A stretch of DNA of 64,000 nt, from contig NZ_CP079869.1 in the NCBI RefSeq assembly GCF_025263265.1, positions 4,526,001 to 4,590,000 on the forward strand. The letters are read 5' to 3'. Origin of the DNA: Mycobacterium sp. SMC-4. GTDB taxonomy: Bacteria > Actinomycetota > Actinomycetes > Mycobacteriales > Mycobacteriaceae. Positions 17,661-26,255 of the stretch are shown piece after piece. The notes below the pieces were generated by a model, which was not told the origin of the DNA, made no database searches, and was given only the letters and a program-made list of their open reading frames with translations. The translations under genes and the position numbers were made by a program. Numbering within the stretch: position 1 is the stretch's first letter; every line of letters starts with the position of its first letter.

Positions 17661-19193
17661 TTGTCCGAACTCTCCGATGCGCATGCGCTGGTCATCGAGC
17701 GCAGCTGCTCGTTGACCGCCCTGGTACTGAGCGAGGGCCGTCGCACGGGTGCCCGTCTGGTCAGCGGGCAGCACCGTGCCTTCGGTCTGAGTTCGATGCT
17801 CGACACCGTGCATGTCCCCTACCCGGTGACACACCGCGAGTGGACCCGCCGGACGCTGACATGCGGGATCGCCCTTCAATGTTCGCCCTCCAAGGACCGG
17901 CTCACCGACTATCGGCTCAATGAGCTGTCCGGGCGTGAGTTGAGTGCGCTTGTGCTCGTCGAGGCCGCCGTCGCCCTCGGTTGGGTGGCCGACAACTGGC
18001 CGGGTCTGCTCCCCGAGATTCGACGTCTGCTCCCCGAGCTGGACAGCGCACCGGCCGACCTGGACGCCAAGGACATACTCAATCGCGCCGTCACGATGGC
18101 TCGCACGAAGCAGACCTTCGTCATCGACCCCCTCCTGGGTAGCTTGCCGCGGGCATACACGATGCCTCAGGGCCTGTCCGACAAGCTGCGCCGCTCATTC
18201 GGGCGCCTGCCCTGGACGACGAATCAGAAGCGGGCACCGCAGCCGCATTCCGTCCCCGCCGGCGGTGACGGCGGCGTGCGCAATCCCAACCTGCCGCCAC
18301 CGAGCCGCCCACAGGACAACGATCTCGACATCACTCCGGACCACCGCCCCGGTATCCCGTATCCGGAGTGGAACTCGTGGAACGAGAGCTTCATGCCCAA
18401 CCATGTCGCCGTGATCGAGCGAGCGCACAGCAGTAGTTTCGCGCCACCCCGCCCCATTGCCGTCGACATCCGCAAGTGGTTCGAGAAGAACACCCACCGC
18501 GCGATGATGAACCGGCTGGAAGACGGATCCGACATCGACATCGACCAGTACGTCGGTCATTACATCGACGTGATCACCGGCGAGGCGGCCGAACCGAGAA
18601 TCTTCCGCGAGCTGCTGCCCGCCAGCCGTGACGTGACGACGGCGCTGCTCCTCGACGGTAGCTCGTCGCTCGGGGTGCACGGAGGCTCGATCTTCAAGCT
18701 CGAACTGGCCTGCGCCGACGCGCTGTCGCGCGCCATGACCGCCGCCCGGGAGCGGCACGGCATCTTCACCTTCACCGGCAACACCCGCCATCGCGTCGAG
18801 GTCACCTGCCTCAAGGACTTCACCGATCGCCGGTTCGTCCCCCCCGGAAGCCTGGGTCTGGCGACCGGCGGATACACCCGGCTCGGTGCGCCGCTGCGCC
18901 ACATGACCAGCCGCCTGCTCGCCCAGCCGAGCGAGCGACGGCTCTTGATCATCATCGGCGACGGACTGATCTCCGATGAGGGTTACGAGGGGCGATACGC
19001 GTGGGCCGACGCCGCTCACGCCGTCGAGGAGGCCAACGACGCCGGCGTCTCCATCTACTACGTCGGCGTCGGCCCCACCCGGGTCGACCCCCTTCCCGAA
19101 GTCTTCGGGCCACGACGATCTCAGCGGATCCGCCGCGTCGAAGACCTGCCCCGGGTACTGGCCCACGTCCACAGAGAGCTGGTGAGCGCATGA
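17661..19193 (+). CDS. VWA-domain protein, NorD/CoxE-like
   Basis: About 510 aa. The C-terminal von Willebrand A domain carries a MIDAS: D332-x-S-x-S in LLLDGSSSLG, the Thr in GGYTRLGAPL and the Asp region IIGDGLISDEGY. The N-terminal 300 residues are hydrophilic and unassigned. Proteins of this layout (NorD, CoxE, CbbO) work with a cognate MoxR-type AAA+ ATPase, here the next gene, which overlaps by ATGA. The best in-frame start after the 35-aa gene is TTG 17661 (GGAG 7 nt upstream); no ATG or GTG fits. Role by analogy: adaptor that brings the ATPase to a metalloenzyme during activation or metal insertion. Confidence 0.8.
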   Translation: MSELSDAHALVIERSCSLTALVLSEGRRTGARLVSGQHRAFGLSSMLDTVHVPYPVTHREWTRRTLTCGIALQCSPSKDRLTDYRLNELSGRELSALVLVEAAVALGWVADNWPGLLPEIRRLLPELDSAPADLDAKDILNRAVTMARTKQTFVIDPLLGSLPRAYTMPQGLSDKLRRSFGRLPWTTNQKRAPQPHSVPAGGDGGVRNPNLPPPSRPQDNDLDITPDHRPGIPYPEWNSWNESFMPNHVAVIERAHSSSFAPPRPIAVDIRKWFEKNTHRAMMNRLEDGSDIDIDQYVGHYIDVITGEAAEPRIFRELLPASRDVTTALLLDGSSSLGVHGGSIFKLELACADALSRAMTAARERHGIFTFTGNTRHRVEVTCLKDFTDRRFVPPGSLGLATGGYTRLGAPLRHMTSRLLAQPSERRLLIIIGDGLISDEGYEGRYAWADAAHAVEEANDAGVSIYYVGVGPTRVDPLPEVFGPRRSQRIRRVEDLPRVLAHVHRELVSA

Positions 19194-19996
19194 CGTACAA
19201 CCACGACTACTTCGCGAACGGCAATGAAGTTCAGCTGTTCGAACAGGCCTATCGACAGCGACTGCCGGTGATGCTCACCGGGCCCACCGGCTGCGGAAAG
19301 ACCCGGCTGGTCGAGCACATGGGCACCCTGTTGGGCCGCCCCGTGGTGACCATCAGCTGCCACGATGATCTGACCAGCTCCGATCTGGTGGGCCGGTTCA
19401 TCGTCACCGGTGGTGACGTCACCTGGACCGACGGGCCACTCACCCGGGCGGTCAAAGCCGGCGCAATCTGCTATCTCGACGAAGTCGTAGAAGCCCGGCA
19501 TGACTCGCTGGCCGTGCTGCATTCCCTGACCGACCACCGACGCACCCTCTATCTCGATCGGGCGGGTGAAGTCGTGCAGGCACCGGAAACGTTCATGCTC
19601 GTCGCGTCGTACAACCCGGCGTATCGCAGCTCGCTCAAGGAGCTCAAACCGTCGTTTCGGCAGCGCTTCGTCACGCTGCCGATGCATTACCTTCCCCCTG
19701 AGCGTGAAGCCGAGGTGATCGTCGCCGAGGCGGGCGTCGGGTTGCCGACCGCGCAACGGCTGGTCCGGTGCGCCACGGCGGTCCGAACGGCCGACGAGGC
19801 GTTCCACTTCGAGCCGCCCTCGACCCGGGTTCTGGTCACCGCGGCACAGCTGATCGCCGCTGGTGCCACCGAACTGGAGGCCGCGCAGGCCTGTGTGTTG
19901 GCACCGCTATCGAGCGATGGCGCCGTCTCCGAGGGTCTGCAAGAGGTCGCGGCGGCCGCTCTCACCATTTCCGACAGCCCGAATCCACACCGCTAG
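19190..19996 (+). CDS. MoxR-type AAA+ ATPase, NorQ/CbbQ/NirQ-like
   Basis: 268 aa, the usual length of NorQ/CbbQ. Walker A GPTGCGKT at 31-38, Walker B ICYLDEV at about 93-99, sensor-1 region ASYNPAYRSSLKELKPSFRQRF at 139-160 with the arginine finger; SYNP...LKPSFRQRF is typical for this subfamily. In known systems (nitric-oxide reductase, Rubisco activation, CO dehydrogenase maturation) such ATPases pair with a VWA protein to remodel or metallate a target. Here no Nor, Rubisco or Cox target is nearby; the only candidates are the two polytopic membrane proteins and their micro-proteins that flank the pair. The start overlaps the VWA stop. Confidence 0.87.
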   Translation: MTYNHDYFANGNEVQLFEQAYRQRLPVMLTGPTGCGKTRLVEHMGTLLGRPVVTISCHDDLTSSDLVGRFIVTGGDVTWTDGPLTRAVKAGAICYLDEVVEARHDSLAVLHSLTDHRRTLYLDRAGEVVQAPETFMLVASYNPAYRSSLKELKPSFRQRFVTLPMHYLPPEREAEVIVAEAGVGLPTAQRLVRCATAVRTADEAFHFEPPSTRVLVTAAQLIAAGATELEAAQACVLAPLSSDGAVSEGLQEVAAAALTISDSPNPHR

Positions 19997-20011
19997 AAAG
20001 GAATCACCCAG

Positions 20012-20143
20012 ATGGTCGATCAGAAGGAACGAAACCGCAAGAAGGCGCTGATCATCTTCCAGTTAGTAATCTACGGATACCTGCTGACGATGTTCCTCAT
20101 TCAGCTCTACATGTCGTTCACCCGGGGCTGGTGGGACCTGTGA
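20012..20143 (+). CDS. 43-aa single-helix membrane micro-protein (B)
   Basis: ATG 20012 with AAAGGA upstream. The peptide has a basic N-terminus (VDQKERNRKK), one membrane helix (ALIIFQLVIYGYLLTMFLIQLYM) and a short tail ending TRGWWDL, so the predicted topology is N-in, C-out. Its stop overlaps the GTG start of polytopic paralogue B (GTGA), strong evidence for translation. It is unrelated in sequence to micro-protein A but occupies the equivalent place beside a large paralogue. Probably a small subunit of the same complex. Confidence 0.72.
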   Translation: MVDQKERNRKKALIIFQLVIYGYLLTMFLIQLYMSFTRGWWDL

Positions 20144-20874
20144 ACTTCCCGACACCGAAAGGAAAGTCGCAAGGCGGCGCGACAACCTCTGCTGAGCCCG
20201 CCGGCTCGGTGGGCTTGGAGGAGCACCACGAGCAGTCCCGCCTGGCGCAGAGGCGCGCCGACAGATGGATGATCGCCGGCGCAGCCCTCATGGGCGCGTG
20301 GGTTCCCGGAGTTATCGGATTCCCCATCTTCATGCGCGGAGTCTGGCTACAACGCCAGGCGCTGCGAGCGGGTTACTCGGTCCGCCCGATGATCGTCACC
20401 TTGATCGGCTACCTCGTCCTGATCGACGGCATGCTCAACAGCCTCGGCTGGGCGCTGGACCTGGTCGCCAACCACACGCTGATCAACAGGGTGCTGATGG
20501 TTGGGTGGGGTGCGTTGTTCGACGGCGGCTACTTCTGGCACTACAACGAACTGTGGATGGGCGGAGCCGCGGGACCGGGCGAGAAGTCCATGGTGTTCGG
20601 GATGATCCTCACCGTCTTCGCGATGCGGTGTGCCGCGGCGATCGGATTCCTGCAGATGAAGCGCTGGGGCCACCAGTGGATGATCATCACCTGCTGGATG
20701 GGCGTGCTCATCTGGTGCCTGTACGTGTTCAACATGACGCTCTACGCCGACGTGCGATACGCCGGTGTCGTCTTCCCGGTCATCGGCTGGTGGCTCTACG
20801 ACATCTTCTACATCACCCCCTTCCTCGCAATCCCGTATCTGCACACGGTCAATCGCGAGATCTTCACCGACTGA
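20140..20874 (+). CDS. Polytopic membrane protein of unknown family (paralogue B)
   Basis: 244 aa, from GTG 20140. It aligns with paralogue A at an offset of two residues. The C-terminal 140 residues are nearly identical, with the same His/Asp/Glu set (H112, D128, H134, E137, H178, D204, D221, H235); the N-terminal 40 residues differ. Silent-site identity is also high in places, so duplication is recent or maintained by conversion. The motif GLEEHHEQSRLAQRRADRW precedes the first membrane segment, and paralogue A has the similar DEHMEASARAQRQADKW. The two could form a heterodimer with the micro-proteins. Enzyme, channel or transporter cannot be decided from sequence; the NorQ/NorD-like neighbours favour a metalloenzyme. 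Confidence 0.8.
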   Translation: MNFPTPKGKSQGGATTSAEPAGSVGLEEHHEQSRLAQRRADRWMIAGAALMGAWVPGVIGFPIFMRGVWLQRQALRAGYSVRPMIVTLIGYLVLIDGMLNSLGWALDLVANHTLINRVLMVGWGALFDGGYFWHYNELWMGGAAGPGEKSMVFGMILTVFAMRCAAAIGFLQMKRWGHQWMIITCWMGVLIWCLYVFNMTLYADVRYAGVVFPVIGWWLYDIFYITPFLAIPYLHTVNREIFTD

Positions 20875-20891
20875 GGCAATGAGGAGCAATT

Positions 20892-21320
20892 GTGACGTCA
20901 ACCCCGCAGACACCTGAGAGCACCGAAGAGCAGAACCTTCCTCCGGGTACCACGCCCTACTACGCCCGGATGCACAAGTGGATCAAGCGCGCAGTACTGG
21001 TGTGTCTGGTCGCGTTGGTCATCGAGGGTGCGTTCACGCTGCCGTTCATGGCGGTGTACTACGGCTACCCGACCCTGAGTCTCACCCAGATCTGCAGCGA
21101 GTTGCTCAAGGTCCGCTATTCCGACGACGAGTTGGAGTGCCAGGTGCCGTATCCGGCGTTCGGACCGCCCGAAGGTGCCGAGGGTAAGGACACCGCGCGC
21201 GACGAATGGGGTATCCAGCCTGTTCCCCAGTACGATCGGATCGGATTCCGCGAGCTGGTGCGCAGACACGAAGAGCGCGAGGCGCGTCGAGCCGCTGAGC
21301 AACACAGCGCCAATCCGTGA
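20892..21320 (+). CDS. Single-span membrane protein with extracytoplasmic C-terminal domain
   Basis: 142 aa from GTG 20892 (GAGGAGC upstream). Residues 1-30 are polar and end in RMHKWIKR; one hydrophobic helix spans about 33-58; the C-terminal 85 residues hold two cysteines (C68, C83) and a charged end. The positive-inside rule places the C-terminal domain outside the cytoplasm, where the cysteines could form a disulfide or bind a cofactor. No family recognised. It lies 17 bp after paralogue B and overlaps the next dehydrogenase (GTGA), so I take it as a further component of the membrane system. Confidence 0.7.
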   Translation: MTSTPQTPESTEEQNLPPGTTPYYARMHKWIKRAVLVCLVALVIEGAFTLPFMAVYYGYPTLSLTQICSELLKVRYSDDELECQVPYPAFGPPEGAEGKDTARDEWGIQPVPQYDRIGFRELVRRHEEREARRAAEQHSANP

Positions 21321-22372
21321 CCTACCGGGTCGTGCAGTGGACCACCGGCAATGTGGGCAAGAAGTCGGTGCACGCCGTTGCGGCCAACTCCGAGCTGGAA
21401 CTCGTCGGATGTTATGCCTGGTCCGCCGACAAGGTCGGCGTCGACGTGGGTGAACTGTGCGGTGTCGCGCCGCTGGGGGTGCGCGCCACCGACGATGTCG
21501 AGGCGCTGCTGGCACTGCATCCCGACTGCGTCGTGTACAACCCGATGTTCGCCGATGTCGACGATCTGGTGCGCATCCTCGAGCGCGGCATCAACGTGGT
21601 GACCACATCGGAGTTCATCAACGGCCGGGGGCTGGGCCCCGATCGGCAACGTCTGCTCGACGCCGGCCACCGCGGCGGTGCGACGATCTTCGGCAGCGGC
21701 ATCAATCCCGGTTTCATCCAGTTGTTCGCGATCGTCACCGCCGGCCTCTCCGACCGAGTTGACAAGATCAGCATCCTGGAATCCTTCGACACCACCATCT
21801 ACGACTCACCTGCCACCGAGATCCCGATGGGTTTCGGCTATTCGGTCGACGACCCCACGCTGCCCGCCGTCACCGAGAAGGGGTCCGCGATCTTCCGGGA
21901 GGCGGTGCTGCTGGTCGCCGATGCCCTCGGCGTCGCACTCGACGAGGTTCGCTGCGCCGCCGAATACGCAGAAACCACCGAGGATCTACCACTGCCCGGC
22001 GACTGGATCATCGAAAAGGGTTGCGTCGCCGGCATCGACGTACGGTGGAGCGGCATCGTCGACGGTCGTGAGGTCATCGAGATCCGCGGCGTGTGGACCA
22101 AGGGCCAAAGTCTTCAACCGCCATGGTCGACGGCGTTCGGGTACACCGTCACCGTGCACGGCCGTCCCACCATCACCAGCACGCTGCGCTTCGAGCCGCC
22201 TCCCGACTTCGTCGCCGAATCGATCGAGGACTTCGTCATGCTCGGCTTGACCATCACGGCCATGCCCGCCATCACCGCCATCCCCGTGGTCGTCGCGGCA
22301 CCACCGGGCATCGCGACCTACACCGACCTCCCCCTGTTGCTCCCCCGCGGAGTTCTGAACACCACCAGCTGA
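21317..22372 (+). CDS. DapB-like NAD(P)-dependent dehydrogenase (paralogue 2 of 3)
   Basis: 351 aa, start GTG overlapping the previous stop. Rossmann segment [19 protein letters not shown], then [20 protein letters not shown] and [15 protein letters not shown], as in the homologue at 14104. The C-terminal region with [19 protein letters not shown] is shared with actinobacterial proteins loosely called dihydrodipicolinate reductase. It is too long for DapB and sits among P450s, so it is probably a catabolic or biosynthetic oxidoreductase that uses NAD(P)H. Co-transcribed with the membrane system. Confidence 0.65.
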   Translation: MTYRVVQWTTGNVGKKSVHAVAANSELELVGCYAWSADKVGVDVGELCGVAPLGVRATDDVEALLALHPDCVVYNPMFADVDDLVRILERGINVVTTSEFINGRGLGPDRQRLLDAGHRGGATIFGSGINPGFIQLFAIVTAGLSDRVDKISILESFDTTIYDSPATEIPMGFGYSVDDPTLPAVTEKGSAIFREAVLLVADALGVALDEVRCAAEYAETTEDLPLPGDWIIEKGCVAGIDVRWSGIVDGREVIEIRGVWTKGQSLQPPWSTAFGYTVTVHGRPTITSTLRFEPPPDFVAESIEDFVMLGLTITAMPAITAIPVVVAAPPGIATYTDLPLLLPRGVLNTTS

Positions 22373-22382
22373 AGGAGTCACC

Positions 22383-23441
22383 GTGCACGACAAGACCTAT
22401 CGCGTCATCCAATGGATGACAGGCGACGTCGGCCAGGCAGGACTGCGACACTTCATCGACAATTCCGTCTACGAACTCGTCGCCGTGCTGGTCCACAACA
22501 AGGACAAGGTGGGCAGGGACGCCGGTGAACTCGTCGGCGTCGCACCGGTCGGCCTGGCCGCCACCGACGACGTCGAGGCGGTCATCGCGACCGAGGCCGA
22601 CTGCGTGCTCTACACGCCGGTGATCATGGACGTCGACACCGTGTGCCGACTTCTGCAGTCAGGCAAGAACGTCGTCACCACGAGCGGGTTCTTTCATCCC
22701 TCACCGGACTTCGCGGAGCCTGGACAGTCGATCCGCGTCGCATGCGAAGAAGGTGGCACCTCTTTTCACGGGGGAGGCATCCACCCGGGATACGCGGGCG
22801 ATATCCTGCCGCTCACACTTGCCCGGGTGATGAGTCGGGTCGACTCCATCAACGTCTACGAGGTGGTCAACATCCTCGAAGACGCGCCGATCGACCACGT
22901 CGACTGGATGGGCTTCGGCAAAGACAAGGACAAATTTCTCGCCGAGCCGACGATCCTGGGTCTCGGTCTGCCGTTCTTTGCCCAGTCGATGCACATGATC
23001 GCCGACGGCCTGGGCGTCACCATCGATGAAGTGACTGCCGCCGAAATAGCGGTAGCGACGGCGGCACAGGACATCCCCCACGAGGGAGGTGTGATCCCGG
23101 CCGGTACGGTCGCCGCACAACGGCACGAGTGGACGGCGTGGGTCGGCGGTCAGCCGCTCATCGTCTTTCACGCGATATACGTGAGCGCCCCGCCGGAACA
23201 GCTGGAGCCACCCTGGAACTGGGGCAACACTAGGTACGAGATCGTCATCGACGGAGACCCACCGACCGAAATGACATTGCAGGGCGTGCGACGACCGGAC
23301 GGGACCATCGACCACCCGGGGTACACCTGGACGGCGATGGGCGCCGTCAACGCGATCCCCGACGTCTGTGACGCGGCGCCCGGGTGGGTGACCCACCACG
23401 ACCTCGGGATGGTCCGACCCCGCGGTCTGGTGCGAACATGA
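22383..23441 (+). CDS. DapB-like NAD(P)-dependent dehydrogenase (paralogue 3 of 3)
   Basis: 352 aa, GTG 22383 with AAGGAG at the right distance. N-terminal YRVIQWMTGDVGQAGLRHF and ELVAVLVHNKDKVGRDAGEL match the other two paralogues; the C-terminal half is more divergent (GGGIHPGYAGDILPLTLARV). Tandem placement with 21317 suggests a heteromeric enzyme or two successive steps. The stop overlaps the next start by ATGA. Confidence 0.65.
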   Translation: MHDKTYRVIQWMTGDVGQAGLRHFIDNSVYELVAVLVHNKDKVGRDAGELVGVAPVGLAATDDVEAVIATEADCVLYTPVIMDVDTVCRLLQSGKNVVTTSGFFHPSPDFAEPGQSIRVACEEGGTSFHGGGIHPGYAGDILPLTLARVMSRVDSINVYEVVNILEDAPIDHVDWMGFGKDKDKFLAEPTILGLGLPFFAQSMHMIADGLGVTIDEVTAAEIAVATAAQDIPHEGGVIPAGTVAAQRHEWTAWVGGQPLIVFHAIYVSAPPEQLEPPWNWGNTRYEIVIDGDPPTEMTLQGVRRPDGTIDHPGYTWTAMGAVNAIPDVCDAAPGWVTHHDLGMVRPRGLVRT

Positions 23442-23863
23442 CCGCCGACAATCAGTCGCCGCAGTTGCGCCATGTCGTGTTCGCCGTTGCCGCCGAACGA
23501 CAGACGGCGATGGCACAGATGTTCACTGACCTCGGATTCACCTTCGACACCACCGATCTCACCGAGCTCGGCGTACGGGTCCACCTGGACTGGGACCGCG
23601 GCATCGAGCTGATCAGCCCGATCGCCGAATCCTCGGGCGAAGTCGCCGCATCGGTCAACGATTTCCTCGATCGGCACGGCGACGGCATTTGCACCGTGGT
23701 CGTCCGGGTACCCGATGCGTCAGCTGCCGAGGAAGTCGCCGCACGCTACGGGGCGACGATCCGGTTCCGCCAGAGCTTCGCCGGTGAAGGCTCCTTCCTG
23801 GAAGAGACTGATATGTCGGTACTGGGTCTGCCACTGACCCTATTGGCCACCAACGTGTCATGA
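23438..23863 (+). CDS. VOC (glyoxalase/dioxygenase) superfamily protein
   Basis: 141 aa. The sequence HVVFAVAAERQTAMAQMFTDLGFTF at the start and VHLDWDRGIELISPI after it show the beta-alpha-beta-beta-beta module of the vicinal-oxygen-chelate fold. ATGA overlaps on both sides place it inside the operon between the DapB-like pair and the P450s. It could be an isomerase, epimerase, lyase or binding protein; metal ligands are not obvious. Function unassigned. Confidence 0.6.
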   Translation: MTADNQSPQLRHVVFAVAAERQTAMAQMFTDLGFTFDTTDLTELGVRVHLDWDRGIELISPIAESSGEVAASVNDFLDRHGDGICTVVVRVPDASAAEEVAARYGATIRFRQSFAGEGSFLEETDMSVLGLPLTLLATNVS

Positions 23864-25035
23864 CCGGCCTCGACGCGGTGGCCACGGTCCGCTACGAGGA
23901 CCTCCCGATGACACGGGACCGGGGTGTCGGGTGGTCCATGCTGCGCGAACTCGGCCCGGTCCTGCGCAGCGGTGACGGCTGGTACTACTTCACCCCGCGC
24001 GACGACGTCCTCGCCGCGCTTCGTGACCCCCAGGTGTACTCGTCGCGCACCTCCTACGACGAGATGATCAGCCCGGTTCCGCTGGTTCCCTTGGGTTTCG
24101 ATCCACCCGAGCACACCCGCTACCGACGGATACTGCACCAGCATTTCAGTCCGCAGACGCTGAGTGCGCTGCTTCCCACGCTGCAGCGGCAGGCGATCGA
24201 CATCATCGACGACATCGCCGACCGTCGCGAATGCGAAGTCATCGCCGACCTCGCGGTCCGCTATCCGTCACAGGTGTTCCTGACGCTCTTCGGGCTTCCG
24301 CTCGAGGACCGAGACCGTCTGGTGGCGTGGAAGGACGCCATCATCGCAGTCAGCCTGGCCACCGAGACGGACAGCGTCGACCTGACACCGGCCGCCGAAC
24401 TGTTCGCATACCTCACCGAGGCTGTTGCCGAGCAGCGGCGTTCGCCGCGCGAGGGGATCCTGTCCGACCTGTTGCACCGTGAGGAACCGCTCGATGACGC
24501 CGAAGCGACCGGACTGTCACTGGTCTTCGTCCTCGCCGGTCTGGACACCGTCGCCGCGACCATCGGCATGGCGTTACTGGATCTGGCTCGACGCCCCGAT
24601 CTTCAAGCTTGGTTGCGCGAAAGGCCGTATCTGATAACGGGTTTCGTCGAGGAGATCATCCGACTCGAACCGGCAGCGCCGATCCTCGGCCGCATCACCA
24701 CCCGGCCGGTGATCGTCGCCGAGGTTCATCTCCCGGCCGGATCGCAGGTTCGCCTGCCACTCGGCGCGATCAACCGCGACGGCAGCGACGCTTACTCGAC
24801 CGATGACCTGGTGCTGGACGGCAGGCTGCACAAGCACTGGGGGTTCGGCGGCGGGCCCCTACTTTGCCTCGGCGCGCACCTGGCGCGAATGGAGCTGAAA
24901 CTCGTCGTGGCCGAGTGGTTGTCGCGCATCCCCGACTTCGGTCTGGCCGACGGTTACATCCCGGAGATCACCTGGCCGTCGGCAACATGCGCCCTGCCGT
25001 CACTGCCCCTGCGGCTGGGAAACACATCACCATGA
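23860..25035 (+). CDS. Cytochrome P450 with atypical heme loop
   Basis: 391 aa soluble bacterial P450. The I-helix has AGLDTVAATIG (226-236) with the acid/Thr pair; ExxR is EEIIRLEP; PPEHTRYRR is the usual early motif. The heme-thiolate Cys is C336 in FGGGPLLCLG. In the consensus FxxGxHxC the residue two before Cys is normally His or Arg contacting a heme propionate; here it is Leu, preceded by Pro. All other signature elements are intact, so the gene looks functional but unusual. Overlaps both neighbours by ATGA. The redox partner is not encoded nearby. Substrate unknown; a hydrophobic polycyclic is plausible. Confidence 0.85.
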   Translation: MTGLDAVATVRYEDLPMTRDRGVGWSMLRELGPVLRSGDGWYYFTPRDDVLAALRDPQVYSSRTSYDEMISPVPLVPLGFDPPEHTRYRRILHQHFSPQTLSALLPTLQRQAIDIIDDIADRRECEVIADLAVRYPSQVFLTLFGLPLEDRDRLVAWKDAIIAVSLATETDSVDLTPAAELFAYLTEAVAEQRRSPREGILSDLLHREEPLDDAEATGLSLVFVLAGLDTVAATIGMALLDLARRPDLQAWLRERPYLITGFVEEIIRLEPAAPILGRITTRPVIVAEVHLPAGSQVRLPLGAINRDGSDAYSTDDLVLDGRLHKHWGFGGGPLLCLGAHLARMELKLVVAEWLSRIPDFGLADGYIPEITWPSATCALPSLPLRLGNTSP

Positions 25036-26255
25036 CCGACCGTGCCACCAACATCTTCGACGCCGACCTGCCCACCCTGACCTACGGGCTCACCGACCCG
25101 CCGCAAAAGATCTATCCGCAGTTCCGCACCGCCCAACAGGTGGCACCCGTGGCCTTGGGACCGATAGGCCCCGAGATCCTGTCGTATGAGATGGCGCGCA
25201 CCGTGCTGCGCGACCCGCGCTTCCTGATTCCGCCGGGCATCCACCTGTCCGCGCACGGCATCACATCAGGACCGCTGTGGGACAGGGTGACTCGCAGCAT
25301 CCTGAACATGGAGGGCGAGGAGCATCGGCGACTCCGTGGACTGGTGTCACGCGCGTTCACACCGCGGGCCACCGCCGGCCTACACGACACCATCCACACG
25401 GTGATCAACGAGCTCATCGACACCGCGATCGAAAAACGCGGCCCGTGCGAGTTCGTCGCCGACGTCGCCCGGCCCTACCCGATCCCCATCATCTGCGCGC
25501 TTCTCGGGGCGCCCCGCGAGGACTGGCAGCAGTTCTCGCGATGGGCCGAAGACATCTTCAAGATCGTCAGTTTCGACTGCGACCTGGTGGTCGAGACGCC
25601 GGTCGTGCTGTCGGCATGGGATGCCTTCGACGCCTACATCGACACGATGATCGCCCAGCGGCGTACCCAGCTGACCGACGACCTGCTCTCCGAGCTCATC
25701 CGTGCCGAGGACGCCGGCGACCGACTCGACGCCGCCGAGGTGCGCATGCTGGCGTTCAGCATCCTGCTCGCCGGGACCGACACCACCCGCAGCCAGCTCG
25801 CCGCGTCGATGCAGGTGCTCTGCGAGCACCCCGACCAGTGGGCACTGCTGCGCCGGCAGCCCGAGCTTTCGATGCGCGCCGTCGAGGAGACGATGCGGCA
25901 CTCCCCGTCGATGTGCAGCACCGTGCGTGCCGCCCGTGAAGATGTCACCGTCGGTGGGTTCACCTTCCCTGCAGAGACGTTCGTCGTCGTCAACACCTTC
26001 GCCGCCAACCGGGACCCCACGGTCTACGACGATCCCCAGCGGTTCGACCTCGCCCGCGACGCACCACCGGCGATCTTGACGTTCGGCGGAGGTGTGCACT
26101 ACTGCTTGGGTGCGAATCTGGCCAGGCTCGAACTCAGCGAGGCGCTGAAGATCCTGGCCGAGCGGGTGCCCCGCGCCCGATGTGTGGGTGACGTGCCGTG
26201 GAAACCACTGCTGGGTCTGAGCGGACCCACCAGCCTGCCGATGGAGTTGTGCTGA
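25032..26255 (+). CDS. Cytochrome P450 (canonical)
   Basis: 407 aa. I-helix AGTDTTRSQLA, ExxR in EETMRHSP, and a normal heme loop FGGGVHYCLGANLAR with Cys358. EGEEHRRLRGLVSRAFTPR is the typical C-helix region. The start ATG 25032 overlaps the previous P450 stop; the longer frame from 24864 lies within that gene and is rejected. Two P450s in tandem suggest successive hydroxylations of one substrate or a heteromeric pair. The stop overlaps the ERG2-like start (TGATG). Confidence 0.9.
   Translation: MTDRATNIFDADLPTLTYGLTDPPQKIYPQFRTAQQVAPVALGPIGPEILSYEMARTVLRDPRFLIPPGIHLSAHGITSGPLWDRVTRSILNMEGEEHRRLRGLVSRAFTPRATAGLHDTIHTVINELIDTAIEKRGPCEFVADVARPYPIPIICALLGAPREDWQQFSRWAEDIFKIVSFDCDLVVETPVVLSAWDAFDAYIDTMIAQRRTQLTDDLLSELIRAEDAGDRLDAAEVRMLAFSILLAGTDTTRSQLAASMQVLCEHPDQWALLRRQPELSMRAVEETMRHSPSMCSTVRAAREDVTVGGFTFPAETFVVVNTFAANRDPTVYDDPQRFDLARDAPPAILTFGGGVHYCLGANLARLELSEALKILAERVPRARCVGDVPWKPLLGLSGPTSLPMELC

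Noticed and set aside
19190..19996. Nitric-oxide reductase or Rubisco activase locus
   Set aside because: The ATPase is NorQ/CbbQ-like, but no norB/norC or cbbL/cbbS is in the window.
16718..20874. Identification of the polytopic pair as PmoC/AmoC, AlkB, cytochrome oxidase subunit III/NorE or EBP (EXPERA)
   Set aside because: None of the diagnostic motifs (AlkB HxxHH boxes, PmoC D-x3-H...H site, EBP His/Glu/Asn pattern) is present; similarity is limited to size and hydrophobicity.
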